Assembly: GCA_027575805.1 (NCBI GenBank) | Contig: JANBPU010000050.1 | Coordinates: 30,806-94,805, forward strand | Origin: Mycoemilia scoparia | Taxonomy: Eukaryota > Kickxellomycota > Kickxellomycetes > Kickxellales > Kickxellaceae | Direction: 5' to 3' | DNA: 64,000 nucleotides | Part shown: piece after piece, positions 37,762-49,180 of the stretch | Layout: every line of letters begins with the position of its first letter | Position numbering within the stretch: the first letter of the stretch is position 1 | Notes under the pieces: model-generated | Told to the model about the DNA's origin: nothing | Seen by the model: only the letters and a program-made list of their open reading frames with translations | Database searches by the model: none | Position numbers and translations under genes: made by a program

Positions 37762-39665
37762 ATGAACGAGGTTGTTGCTGGAATTTATGTTGGAGGGTAA
37801 GTCTTTTCAAGAAAGTTTCATGTATAGATGTCACCTTGGTACCCTGGTCGGTTACTTTAACCACGTCTTTATGTTGTATAGCTCTTCAGCAGAAGCCAAC
37901 AAAGTGGCGCTGAAAGAAGCTGGAATAACACATATATTGAGCGCCGCTCTAAACTACGAACCGACTTATCCAAAGGTATAGCCATACTGGCCTATTACCA
38001 TCTGATCAGACAGCCAGAAAGTACAGTATTTAATGCCATTTTGTTTTTACCAAAGGACTTTGTCTACAAGGTGATATCGATTGAGGACAGCCCAGAAGAG
38101 AACATTATGCAATACTTTCCCGAATGCAACGAGTTCATCCATAAATGTCTACAAGGAGGGGGCAAGATTTTAATACACTGGTAAGTAATTGTAACACTAG
38201 TATAGTATGATGCACCAGGACAGACATATTCGATTCTGTGATAGACAGAAATGGGCTCCCTCCCAGGAGTTATATTTATGGCAGGATCTCCGTCAAAAAG
38301 GATCCGACTGGAAACTTCATGCCTTCCCTGTAAAGCAGCCTATAGACCACACATTTTGGTTGAAGTCTGTGATGGATTTTTGGCTATAATGGAGATATTA
38401 TTCTGGTACACCTTTGAAGGAGACTCTGCCATATGTACTGGTTCATGATTAAGCCAAAATCTGAGGGCCCACACCTGTCTATTTCACATTTGACCCCCTG
38501 CGAAATCTCACCACATTGTGATGATGTTTATAGCATCACACTACTAACCTGTGTAATATTTTCATACATATCAAAAAGCATTGCTGGGCAATCTAGAAGC
38601 TCAGCATTGGCCGCGGCATATATCATGCAAGAACGAAAAATCGGAGCCGATGAGGCACTTGCCCTCATAAAACTAAAGAGACCACAGATATAGTAAGTGT
38701 CAAACCAATATGTTTTCAAAGATAATTATATTTGCATTATTATTAATAATACGAATCGCTACTAGCCCGAATTCAGGATTTAAAGAGCAGTTGGAGCTAT
38801 ATTACGAGCTAGATTATAAAGTTTCAACCGACAATTCCTTATATCGCCACTTTTTGATTAGCAAGAATTCCGAGCTATTTGCAGGTAAATAACATACCTA
38901 TGCGTACATTGGTGCTTGTAAATGTGCATATTTAGCCAAAGCTCCTGACTTTGTATATTTTGATCCTCTATAGCTGGAGGCAGCATTGACAATGTGGTAT
39001 GTGCAGCGGACCCTGCAAAATCAGGAAATACCAGCAATGGCGATTATAGATGCAAAATGTGCAGGTAAAATTGTGTTTATAACATAATGTAGAGTTATAC
39101 ACGAATATTTGTGGGATGTGCTTTTTATTGACTTGTTTACCAATAAATAGGAGAAGTCTTTTACGCGACGAAAATGTGCTGAAGCACAGTCCAGGTGCTG
39201 GGCAGCTTGCGTTTACATATAAGAAGCAGAATAGAGATCTGATTGCTAATTCGGTATGTAACGGTTGAGCTCTGGGCATAATAGTACACAAATAGTGATT
39301 CCCTTAAAATATCATGATATTGAAATTCCATACTTTGCACAATTCTGCGTGTTCCTAGTCAGCGACATGTTCTTCAATTTTTATCGAGCCTATGGAATGG
39401 ATCGAAGGTATGGGTGATGGAGAAATCTTGGGGCGGATCGATTGCCCAAAATGCAGTTCAAAGCTAGGCGCATTTAACTGGGCCGGTAAGTCATCTTAAG
39501 CAGCAGCAATTTGCCACACCTTTATACTAACAGTGTAGTACAAGACCAAAAATTTAAACTGTGTCTTGTGTAATCGATATAGGCTCGCAATGCTCTTGTG
39601 GAAAATGGATTACACCGTCTGTCCAGATTCATAGAAACAAAGTAGACCGAATTGTTAAGCGATGA
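37762..39665 (+). CDS. YVH1: Dual-specificity phosphatase Yvh1/DUSP12 with zinc-binding C-terminus
   Basis: Phosphatase whose zinc domain releases Mrt4 from pre-60S ribosomes in yeast. Nine exons, phases consistent: 37762-37796, 37882-37975, 38056-38180, 38579-38692, 38766-38884, 38974-39064, 39151-39253, 39359-39485, 39583-39665; 296 residues (yeast 364). The catalytic P-loop HCIAGQSRSS is intact, but its Cys codon is split by the 398-bp intron 3. The family block PQIYPNSGFKEQL follows. The zinc domain carries YRCKMCR, the EPMEWIEG strand, CPKCSSKLGAFNWAG and QCSCGKWITPSVQIH. Intron 3 harbours a repeat (38456-38523). Confidence 0.95.
38456..38523 (+). repeat. Dispersed ~70-bp repeat, copy 1 (in YVH1 intron 3)
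   Basis: Shares AAAATCTGAGG, TGTC, ATTTGANCCC and GCGAAATCTCANCANATTGTGA with 51815-51885 at matching spacing. No terminal inverted repeats seen. Origin unknown. Confidence 0.65.
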
Positions 39666-39802
39666 TATGGTATTTAAAAAAAATAGTTTCACTAAAACAA
39701 AATACAACCACGACTCGGATGTGCAAATGCGTGGTATATTGAAATGAATGGTCTAAGAGAAATAAATAATAATACTAAAACAATCCCATTGGATCCACTG
39801 TG

Positions 39803-41079
39803 TTATGTCCATATAATCAAAAGAAGCAGTACCAGGACGACCACGAAGAGGATGACTATCGTCCGGATCGAGCTGCTGCCTATTTATTTATAAGTCAGTG
39901 TATCATGAGTTTTAAAACTCTGGCATCACTCGGGCCCTGCCATATGTATATATGTCTTCTTGTATACTAAAGCAGTTATGCTTACTTTTATCAGTGAGAA
40001 ACTTGTTGACCTTTCTCTTTGCCAATTCCAGTTTTGACATCGTATTATCAACCATCCCAGTAACCTCATCGAGCATTCTAATATAAATTATAAGGTTAGA
40101 CACAGTATTAAAGTCAATTTGGCTATGATTTGTATCTTACATTGATTGCTCTCCAAGTTCATTGTTCATGGTGCTAGCAATGCCCTGGAGATTCCGAACC
40201 GTGCCTAAAACTGAGTCGAGGTGCTCGTCTTGCTGGCTAATCATGAGCTATTTGCGAATAAACACCTTGCGTTATTGAAGGAACACAACAAGCATACTGT
40301 TGTATATACGGAGATTTAAATGTACTAACTTGTTGCTGCTGATGTTCTGAATCAAAATCCACAGTGGTGTGGTCATTATCTCGAAGGGCTTGATTTGGAC
40401 TAGGCCTGGGTGTGAGCTATTTTGTCATATAGAAGTGATATGTAGCCAATGCTGTAGACGATTTCAACACTATAAAATTCATTGCTAACCTTTGCAGAAC
40501 TTCTCTTTTGAGTAACTACATTTCCTACATCCTAATATCCAATGTATGTTCCTTTTTGTATTAATAACTGTGTGGTAGTTATAGTGTTTGCTGGACAGTA
40601 TGGCTCAACGTTTACCTTTGCTTCCTTTTTCTTTTGTCTAATAAATGCGTGTCTTTGATCGATATCTAGTTGTGTAAGTGCAAACCTTTCTGGAGAAGCC
40701 TGCGCCGCATGTAATAAAAACAACACGGATCAATGCTGGTCTCATTTTGGACTTGACATACAGAGTAAGGCTATTTGATCATTAAGTTGATACTTATTGA
40801 CTGCATCTTCCAAATCGCCCAGATCCTCAAATATGTACTCCAGGTCGGTCTTTATGGTCTCTGTTAGCTCGTTCAGCTTCTTTTCTTCTTGGGCTGTTCG
40901 CATCTTTTGGTTGAGGACCTTCCATGTAGCCAGGCTCTCTTGTGCCCTGTCAATGGCTATGGTCACCGACCTAAATTTGTTAGCACAATTCAGTATAGCT
41001 TAAGACATCATTTGTATACCTAATTCAGTACTATCAATGTTGCGTACTCCTTAACGCTGTCAAATGGATCTTGGTTCAT
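39803..41079 (-). CDS. TLG1: Qc-SNARE, syntaxin-6/Tlg1-like
   Basis: Endosome/TGN SNARE. Exons (transcript order): 41079 to about 41013, 40970-40802, 40699-40616, 40531-40490, 40416-40330, 40247-40141, 40077-39986, 39879-39803. N-terminus MNQDPFDSVKEY carries the DPF typical of syntaxin 6; SPERFALTQLDIDQRHAFI matches its N-terminal bundle. The SNARE motif starts ISQQDEHLDSVLGTVRNLQ with zero-layer Gln in ELGEQSIMLDEV, continuing to KRKVNKFLTDK. The tail anchor is RTIVILFVVVLVLLLLIIW. From exon 2 on all phases agree, but no canonical donor in exon 1 gives the phase required by exon 2 (an in-frame TAG precedes the best GTATAC donor). The N-terminal model is therefore unresolved. Confidence 0.8.
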
Positions 41080-41522
41080 CGCAAGACTGATGCACGTATG
41101 TACGCGGCTTTAAGTATAAGTTGAACTGAGGCTTTGTTTAGAGTTCGGTGCCAACACCAATGCCAAGATATGTGTGCTTACTGTGTAGCATTGTAAAAGA
41201 TATGATTATGGGTTTGTGGGTATTCACTAGAACATTCTTTATGAATGAGAATAGCAATCACTTAAAGGTTCATATTGCGATTAACTAATTTCTAAAGAAG
41301 TTCCAACTAAAATGAAAAGCAGATTGACTTTATAAATGTCAAAAAACTTCGTGGCTACGTAAGAGAGCTACATTTTTATAGCGCCTTGCTAATTCTGATG
41401 CGTACTATACACATCGCCATCATTTCATAAAATAATCGGTCAGGACATTGAGTATTTATTGACAAATATAACACCATTCAAGGTAGAAAAATATAAAAGC
41501 AAGCTATAAAAAGCTGCAATCT
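41080..41522. other. Intergenic between SNARE 5' and cyclophilin 3'
   Basis: 440 bp AT-rich. No gene or repeat recognised. Confidence 0.5.
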
Positions 41523-42328
41523 TTAAAGTTCTTCACGGAAAGGCTTGGAGTAGGCATCCATAGGGAGTTCACCAGAATCGGCAATGATGATGTCAACCTC
41601 TGGTTTGTCACCAGGAAGTTTCTTGGTGTTTTCAATAGTAGACACAATATCCATACCTTCTAGGACAGTGCCAAATACAACGTGGCGTCCATCTAGCCAG
41701 CTGGTTACTACGGTAGTGATGAAAAACTGGGATCCGTTGGTGTTTTTTCCAGCATTAGCCATCGAGAGAAGACCGGGGCGTGTGTGGGCAAGCTTAAAGT
41801 TTTCGTCATCGAACTTGTCACCGTAGATAGACTTCCCACCAGTGCCATTGCCGTTGGTGAAGTCGCCGCCCTGGATCATAAAGTCCTTGATCACACGGTG
41901 GAACTTTGAGCCCTTGTAACCATATCCCTTCTACAAATGGTGAAGCAATATTATATACATGGAAATGTCAATGCTATGGCTGTCATTCTGATAAAAATAC
42001 GAATGCCTCTAGTGACAGCTGCTTACCTCGCCAGTAGCTAGAGCACGGAAGTTTTCAGCTGTTTTGGGAACGGTCTAAAGAGATGGAAATGCATTGTAGT
42101 ATTAGAAGCTAAATGAGAATAGATTAACAGATGCTCGAATCACAGAGGTTTGCAGATACTTACTTTGCCGTAAAGTCCCATCTTGATGCGACCAAGTTCC
42201 TTGTCTCCTTGCTTAATATCAAAGTAGACGACATTGGTAATTACGGGACCTCTGGCAGCATATGCCTGCGAGGCGAGGAATGACAGTGCCAAAACGACAA
42301 GTAGGAAAAGGGAGGTGGGCTTCAGCAT
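41523..42328 (-). CDS. ER-lumenal cyclophilin (peptidyl-prolyl cis-trans isomerase B)
   Basis: Catalyses proline isomerisation in the secretory pathway. Exons 42328-42164, 42074-42027 and 41930-41523, all phase 0, 206 residues. Signal peptide at residues 1-24 ([18 protein letters not shown]). Cyclophilin core: [32 protein letters not shown] with the catalytic Arg, [18 protein letters not shown], and [16 protein letters not shown] with the cyclosporin-binding Trp and His. The C-terminus REEL is a plausible HDEL/KDEL-like ER-retrieval signal. Closest to yeast Cpr2/Cpr5 and animal PPIB. Confidence 0.95.
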
Positions 42329-42705
42329 TGCAATGTTAGTATATAGGACAATGTAAAAGAAAGAGCATGCTGTTCCAAAGCGACAGTACGAGTGGACACT
42401 TTAAGCTGTTGGCACTCTTTCCTTTGCTGTGTTAGTATCTACACGCTTCGTATCCGGTTTTACTGCTGTCATGAAGTGCGGCAGTAGTAGAGAGAAAGAA
42501 GGCGAGAGAGATCAGCTATAGGGCTCAAACTCAGTGATCAGATTAAGACGATTGTGTAAACAATAAAACCACCAAGCTAAAATGGCTAAAGGATTTCTGT
42601 TTGCAAAGCCAAACAGTCTCGACCTATCCCTACTGCACTTATACTTTGTCAACACCAACTTTGTATTTCATTCCAAGAACAGCCCAACAGTTTTTATAAG
42701 CAGCG
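42329..42705. promoter_or_regulatory. Divergent promoter cyclophilin / ARP1
   Basis: 377 bp between two start codons. No specific site recognised. Confidence 0.4.
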
Positions 42706-44340
42706 ATGCAGTACCAGGACGTTTTAACTAACCAGCCTGTCGTTATTGATAATGTGAGTAGCGAAATTTCAAATGGGAAAATCTCTAGATTGAATCCTTG
42801 CATCTGTTTCTAGGTTTATAAAAAGTCTACGCTCGCTTTGTATTTATGCATGGATTTTGCTTTGTTAATGAAATGGTTAGGGATCGGGTATCATAAAAGC
42901 AGGTTTTGCTGGTGATGATCAGCCAAAGAGTTTCTTCCCAGCTTGGTAAGTGTTTGTCTATAAGCATATCAAGCCATCAGCTTTGTACTTTCTATTAATG
43001 TCAAACAACAATGTCCTGTTTGGATAGTGTGGGAAGACTCAAGCACACAAGAGTCATGCCTGGCGCTTTAGACTTGGCAAACTTTGTTGGCACAAACGCC
43101 GAGGATTATCGGGGATTGCTTAAAATCAAATACCCACTTGAGCACGGAATTGTCACTGACTGGGACGATATGGAGAAGATTTGGTCATATATTTACGGAG
43201 AAGAGCTAAAGACGTTATCTGAAGAGGTAAATACTTGTTTAAAGTAAAAGATGTAGACTCTGGGCTATCATTTCTAAACAAAAGTCGTCCAGTTTATTAA
43301 CATTATGTATTCATGTGTGCTACAGCATCCCGTTTTGTTGACAGAGGCGCCTCTAAATCCTCTTTCAAATCGTGAGCAGGCTGCACAAATTTTCTTTGAA
43401 ACTTTCAACGTTCCAGCCTTCTATACATCAATCCAAGCCGTCCTGAGTTTGTATGCTTCAGGAAGGACAACAGGATTAGTCCTCGATTGTGGCGATGGAG
43501 TTTCGCACACCGTTCCTGTGTATGAAGGTTTTACAGTGCCAAACGCTATCCGCCGCATAGATCTGGCCGGAAGGTATGTTCTTGACATTCTTATATATTC
43601 CTACTGTTCCAAAGAAAACTGAGAAAAATAAGCAGCAATGCCTGGAACTACATGCATGTATAGAGATATTACCGAATATTTGCAGGTTCTCCTCCGCAAG
43701 TCTGGCTACAAGTTTAACACATCGGCGGAGTTTGAAATTGTGCGTCAGATAAAAGAAAAGATGTGCTACATCACTCTTGATGCCACTCGGGAAGAAAAAG
43801 ACATTGGTGCTGGCGGACTCAAGGGATCTGCAAATGAAATATACCGTCTTCCAGATGCCAGAACTATCAGAATTGGAACTGAGAGGTTCCGTGCTCCAGA
43901 AATCTTATTTTCGCCTGATATTGTTGGTCTGGAATATCCTGGTGTACACCAACTTATTGCTGACTCAATCGAGCGTGTTGACCTCGACTTACGAAAGAAT
44001 CTCTACTCCAATATTGTACTTTCTGGTGGGTCTACTCTTATCCGTGGGTTCGGCGACCGCCTTTTATCGGAGCTCCGCAAGACTGTAATGCAGGATGTCA
44101 AACTAAAAATCTATGCTCCTCCAGAAAGAAAGTACTCGACTTGGATTGGTGGGTCTATTTTGGCTTCCCTCAGCACATTCAAAAAGGTAAGGCTGATTAT
44201 TTATTTGTTTAATTAAACATTGATAGTATTTTAGTGCATTTGTGGTTTCAAATATCCATTTTATCTCAATTCTGTAGATGTGGATCTCGGCCGAAGAGTA
44301 CCAGGAAGACCCTGATATCATTTTCAAAAAGGTCTTTTAA
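42706..44340 (+). CDS. ARP1: Dynactin actin-related protein Arp1 (centractin)
   Basis: Builds the actin-like filament of dynactin, the dynein activator. Exons 42706-42753, 42881-42945, 43028-43226, 43326-43573, 43664-44186 and 44278-44340, consistent phases, 381 residues (human ACTR1A 376). Landmarks: [98 protein letters not shown] and [13 protein letters not shown]. The [12 protein letters not shown]-terminus and the [15 protein letters not shown] end separate it from conventional actin, which ends KCF. Confidence 0.95.
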
Positions 44341-44658
44341 AATGCCCCTTGCTGCTTAATGTTACAAAAGCGTCACACACACACATACCTAGTTTTTTAT
44401 TTGTTTTCACCCTTGAATTATTATTTTCCATCTATCACCATTTAAATGTTTTCCAAAGGCTTATTATGCATGTTTAATTCATACTAGATGTTAAGAATGT
44501 GATTGCATTAATAAAGAATGTCACTTATTGCTAGAATCGTCTGCTTGGAGGGCTTAACCCATAAGAATATTTGTTAGACAACTATTTATTAACTACTAAG
44601 AGTATCTAACTATAGAAATGTTAATCTTCAAGTTACTATTTACAATAATTCGCTAGTT
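44341..44658. other. Spacer ARP1 to SEC20
   Basis: 318 bp AT-rich. No feature seen. Confidence 0.5.
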
Positions 44659-46196
44659 ATGGCTCATGAAAGTGCTCTCCAGATGGAGCAGGCATTCGCT
44701 GATCTCCGAATGCAGATATTGGATATTATAGAAGATGTCAATAAATTAAGAACATTTAATGGTCTTAGTATGAACAGGGTCGGTCTGACCCAAAGTATAC
44801 ACGAAGAGATAAAGAATACCGGGATGCAGCTTGATGTGAGTGCCTTTACTACACAGATGCCAGAGCATTTTGGTCTTTACACTTTTATCCAACATGCATT
44901 TTATAATATTCATTGTAGAGGCTGAAAATAGAAGCAACACGCTATGGTGATCGATTTAGCAATATTGTTAAAGATGAGCAAAAGGCATTTGACAGGTAAG
45001 CAAAAGCATGATATTTTATATTTATGATACAATGAATTCTGTCTTTATAACAACATAAACATACTCTTTGCAAACAATTCTAGGTTAAAATCTCAGTTCA
45101 GGCAGTCAGTGATAAAAGCAGAGAAAAACAAACACAAGCAATTGAAGAATGACAGAGAAATGCTTCTAGCTGGAGCAGTATCCCCTGCTGAGCTGCGAAA
45201 ATGGCGGGCCAGGTAAGTTTCCAATATAATAAAATACCGACACTTTGGCGTACATATCTTTGGCGATATTCAATAGCTGCTGTTTAGAAATAGGGACGGT
45301 GATGAGCTTGTCGGGACTTCAAACGAAATCACAAGCACCCTAAGAGAAACAGTCCAGATTATGGAAGGGGAGTTGAAGAAGAGCCATGCAAACATATCCA
45401 CACTGCAAGAATCTTCAAGGATGCTTACTGAGTCCAAGAAGCGGCATGAATTGTTGGACGATGTGATGAGAGTGTCTCGCGGTCTCATACTCAAGCTTGA
45501 GAGGGCAGACTGGACAGACCGCATGCTGATGTTGTTTGCATTCCTGTTTTTTGTTGGAGTGGTTCTCAACATTATACGTCGCCGTGTATGGATACCTGGC
45601 TCAAGCCTTTTGTTTAGGTGGTTCAAGTATGTATTCTGATATATACATCATAAAAACACTGCAATGTTCCGGTTATTCTAATTATTATTATTGTTTATAG
45701 GGCATTGGTATTTGGGGGAATCGAAAGTAATGGAGCAAAAGTTGAAACATCAATCGTCTCTGATGCTATTTCTAGTACTAGCTCCGCACTCATTCTTGGA
45801 GCAGCTACTGTATTAACAACTGCAACACATGGTGTGTCTTTAGAAAATATACCACAGGGCCGTCCAGAAGACTTGCAACCCAACAGACATGAGCTAACCT
45901 CTATTGAGAAAATATCTGACATAAATACCCTTCTTGTTGACACTATTGAATCCGAATATATCAATCAAGATGCTCAAAGCGAAACACTAATACAAGAACC
46001 TCCACAAAAGACTGCACACAAGGAAGATACCTCAAGTTCAAATACCAGTAAAAAGAAAAAGCCCAAGAGGACCAAAAGCCCAACTAAGGCAACTCCAAGA
46101 TCCACTCAAAAATCTGCGAATCACCAAGAATCTGTGGATCCTGGACCTCCCAAACCTCCAAAGCCCTCTCTACATGCAGAACATGTAGAGTTATAA
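44659..46196 (+). CDS. SEC20: ER Qb-SNARE Sec20 (BNIP1 family)
   Basis: SNARE for Golgi-to-ER retrograde fusion, acting with Ufe1, Use1 and the Dsl1/NRZ tether. Exons 44659-44835, 44919-44995, 45084-45212, 45288-45626 and 45701-46196, phases consistent, 405 residues (yeast 383). The SNARE region is TSTLRETVQIMEGELKKSHANI through DDVMRVSRGLILKLERADWTDR, followed by one membrane span (MLMLFAFLFFVGVVLNII). After the span there are about 180 lumenal residues, ending in a Lys/Pro/Ser-rich stretch. The C-terminus HVEL resembles HDEL, which yeast Sec20 also carries. Confidence 0.93.
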
Positions 46197-46377
46197 TGTA
46201 GCTTTGAATCACACTATTAATATTAATACTTACAGCGCTGTGTTTATAATTGCTCTGCTAATGTATTTCGTTTTGGCTCATGAATAAAGATTGAGAATAA
46301 CCATTAAATACTGCCTGGTAATTACCTATTCTGAAAATTATCCATTTATTACAGATATTTATCGATACTTTTAGCTA

Positions 46378-46499
46378 ATATGGACCATAATTTTTAAAGG
46401 GTGACTTTTGTTGACCAAAGATTATTGGGGCAACCATAGTCAAATGAGTGATCAAAGCCTATTAGCAAATAGTCACCCTTCAAAAATAACTACCCATAT
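46378..46499 (-). repeat. MITE-like element, copy E (reverse orientation)
   Basis: 122 bp. Left TGGACCATAATTTTTAAAGG, right CAAAAATAACTACCCATAT, with GGGTGAC/GTCACCC continuing the inverted repeats. The interior matches copy F only after reverse complementing (CACTCATTTG...GTTGCCCC), so the element is inverted. Confidence 0.75.
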
Positions 46500-48156
46500 G
46501 TTTGGACATTAAAGTATCAATACAAACATTATTAAATAGGCAAATTTAAGTTCTAGGAATGACACTATCCAGTTTGGTACTAAGGAGGTTAAATTCAATA
46601 ATGATGAGACCTTGTACTTTGCAAAGAAAATGGGAAGCCAAGTATAGAAGCTAGCCATGAAAAACAATGTACCATCTTTGCATTTGTAACATAGAATGTC
46701 AGGCTCATTCACTCTATGTATATTAATAATGTAATTTTGCCACAAACTTGTAAGCAACAAATATGCCAGGTGTCATGTGAATAGGGAAAATTAATAAGCC
46801 AAAGTCTGTAGCAGTCATACAACACTCATTGTGTCCCATCAGATCAGAAAAGCATTGCCTGGTAGAACAACTCCAGCATTTGAGATTGAAAATTTCAGCC
46901 TATCCTTGTGGAGATAAGGTGAATGTTGGCATGCGTTAGGTATTCCCTCTTGTAATTAACAGCACTAAAAGGCCATCATCCGCTCATGCCATATCTCGGT
47001 GAAAAGTTAGTGCGGAAATACTCGGTTACAGGAATTGGATTGAATTTTGCATCAAACCAAAATGGCCGGTAGGTGCCAAACTAAGGTGTGTATTCAAATT
47101 TCCAGAGGGACCACATGTGCAGCTCACAAGTGAATTAGAGTATGCATCTGTCTATATCAGGACAGCCACAATTTCAACCTTCCGAAGGCGGGGCCGTTGT
47201 CGGTGGTTGCTTTTTACAATTGCCGAAAGTATATGCATAAATAATATCTGGATACATCACCTCAGAAGCAAATATTCGGTATATTCCTGCAATCGTTCCA
47301 AGAAGTTTTCATGAAAATATATACAAATATTTTCCTAATGACTTTTCATTAGAGCGCTGATGCTTTGAGTTGCCTCGTGGGAACTAGCAACTTGTATCAT
47401 CGTTGAAACAGCCCACTCACAGGTCGGGGGTAGATGTATATACGTTGTTTCTATTGATGGCTGCTTTATAGAGAAAAATCTCTCGTCAGACCTATCCAAA
47501 TTGCAGTATGCAAACCATATTTTGACAGATTTCAACAAACAAGCCAAGTGGGACTGATATAGACAGTTTGTACAGTTTTCCACAATGGGCGAATCTCATC
47601 CACCCTTGGTCCCTGCGCCATCGGAGTTCATTTGAATGCGAATGTCTTGGCTTCAATTGTCTTTGGCACATGAGAGTCGCCTGGCATGCCATAAACAAAC
47701 AATCATAACTTTTGGAAGCCCTGCATCTAACCCCACTCCAGCATTAATTGCTGATTCCTTCTACCCACATCCATACATCTCATAGTTAATTAGTACTGGG
47801 CCAAATGCAATTTATCTTGGCCTGAATTCTACTCTTTTTACATTAGTTTTAATACTGATACGGAGATAAGTACTAATGGGTGTTTCAATGTGTATGAATT
47901 AAAATACAAATTAGATGTATGTTTTCCACTAGAAAGAATATAGGTACAAACATACTAGACCCTAATAACACACAGCTAACATACTGGCAACGTCAAAAAA
48001 GTATAGTAGATAAAATTATATTATAACCAGAGCTACACTTATGAAACATTGGAGTGTAGGAAGAATGGAAACCATTAATTTTAAGAAAAACAAAATTTAT
48101 GTAGTAAGGGTATAAATAAATCACAACTTAATAGGTGCAGGGCAATATTAAATATC

Positions 48157-48249
48157 ATATGGGTAGTTATTTTTGAAGGGCTATAGAGTCACTCATTTGG
48201 CTGGGATTGCCCCTATAACCATTTGCCCTTCAAAAATTATGATCCATAT
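48157..48249 (+). repeat. MITE-like element, copy F
   Basis: 93 bp. ATATGGGTAGTTATTTTTGA to CAAAAATTATGATCCATAT. Interior CTATAGAGTCACTCATTTGG and GGGATTGCCCCTATAACC. Shorter than copies C and E and most like copy G. Confidence 0.78.
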
Positions 48250-49180
48250 ATAAATTTTACAAGGGCCCCAACACAAGCCAACCTCTGACTGATCACTAGT
48301 GAAACTTGGCCATATATTGCATTTGTTCTCCAAAAAACATTAACGGAGAATTTGGATTTGTGTCCTCATGTTCGGCTCTCGCTAAATTGCCATTCTTTCC
48401 ATGCCTCCTGTTAGGCCTCATGTCCCCCTTTCTTATCGTCTAACTGACACTTCGACTTGCAGGGACGGGTGTTGTGGCAGGCAAGACTCACATGCGATAG
48501 GCTTTTGGATATACGGTTGCTTACGGAAAACCACAATCATCCCTATTCGGAATATCTTGGTTGTGTTGTACCAAACAACGATCTACAATTGAATTGTTTC
48601 CAGCGTTTGTATCTAGTCTAATACTGAGCGATTTGGTATTGGCCACAGCGGTCTTTCAGAAATTTTATTTTATTTTTCCGCAATTATGAACGATCACACT
48701 TAAACATTTGGCCAAGTACTAGTCAGCGCATTCCTGTGCTTGGAAAGCCGTCTGCTACCAAAACATTGCAAGACAAATGCAGCGATGTTGCAGTTCAAAA
48801 GCTACATACAGATGCAATACATACACAAGCAAAAAGGCATATGTGCATGCGTATTGACCTGATGCATCGTGCACACAAATCGAAGAAACGATAGCAAGCA
48901 TCAATACCGTATAAATTCTTGTATAAAGAAAAATGTTATTTGAAATTAATCGCCCCGTGTATCTCCCATCTTATAATAGAAGCTTAAGTATCAACTATTT
49001 GGTATATATTCCTCACTTGCTACATATAAATTTATACCGACATTTGGGCCATCTAAATTTATTTGCCTAATCGATATATTTATCCACACATCTTTCTCCT
49101 TCCCGCCATCATCGTCCGTCTTATTGTTTATACCAAACGAGGAAAAATTGATTTTCGTCTTATAATTTCGGAAAGATAAA

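Larger units (their letters stand above)
46197..49180. other. Gene-poor region with two MITE-like copies
   Basis: Nearly 3 kb, the longest stretch here without a supported gene. It contains MITE copies E and F. Short open frames occur on both strands, notably minus-strand 47335-47700, without a recognisable domain; I cannot rule out a decayed or short gene. Confidence 0.5.
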
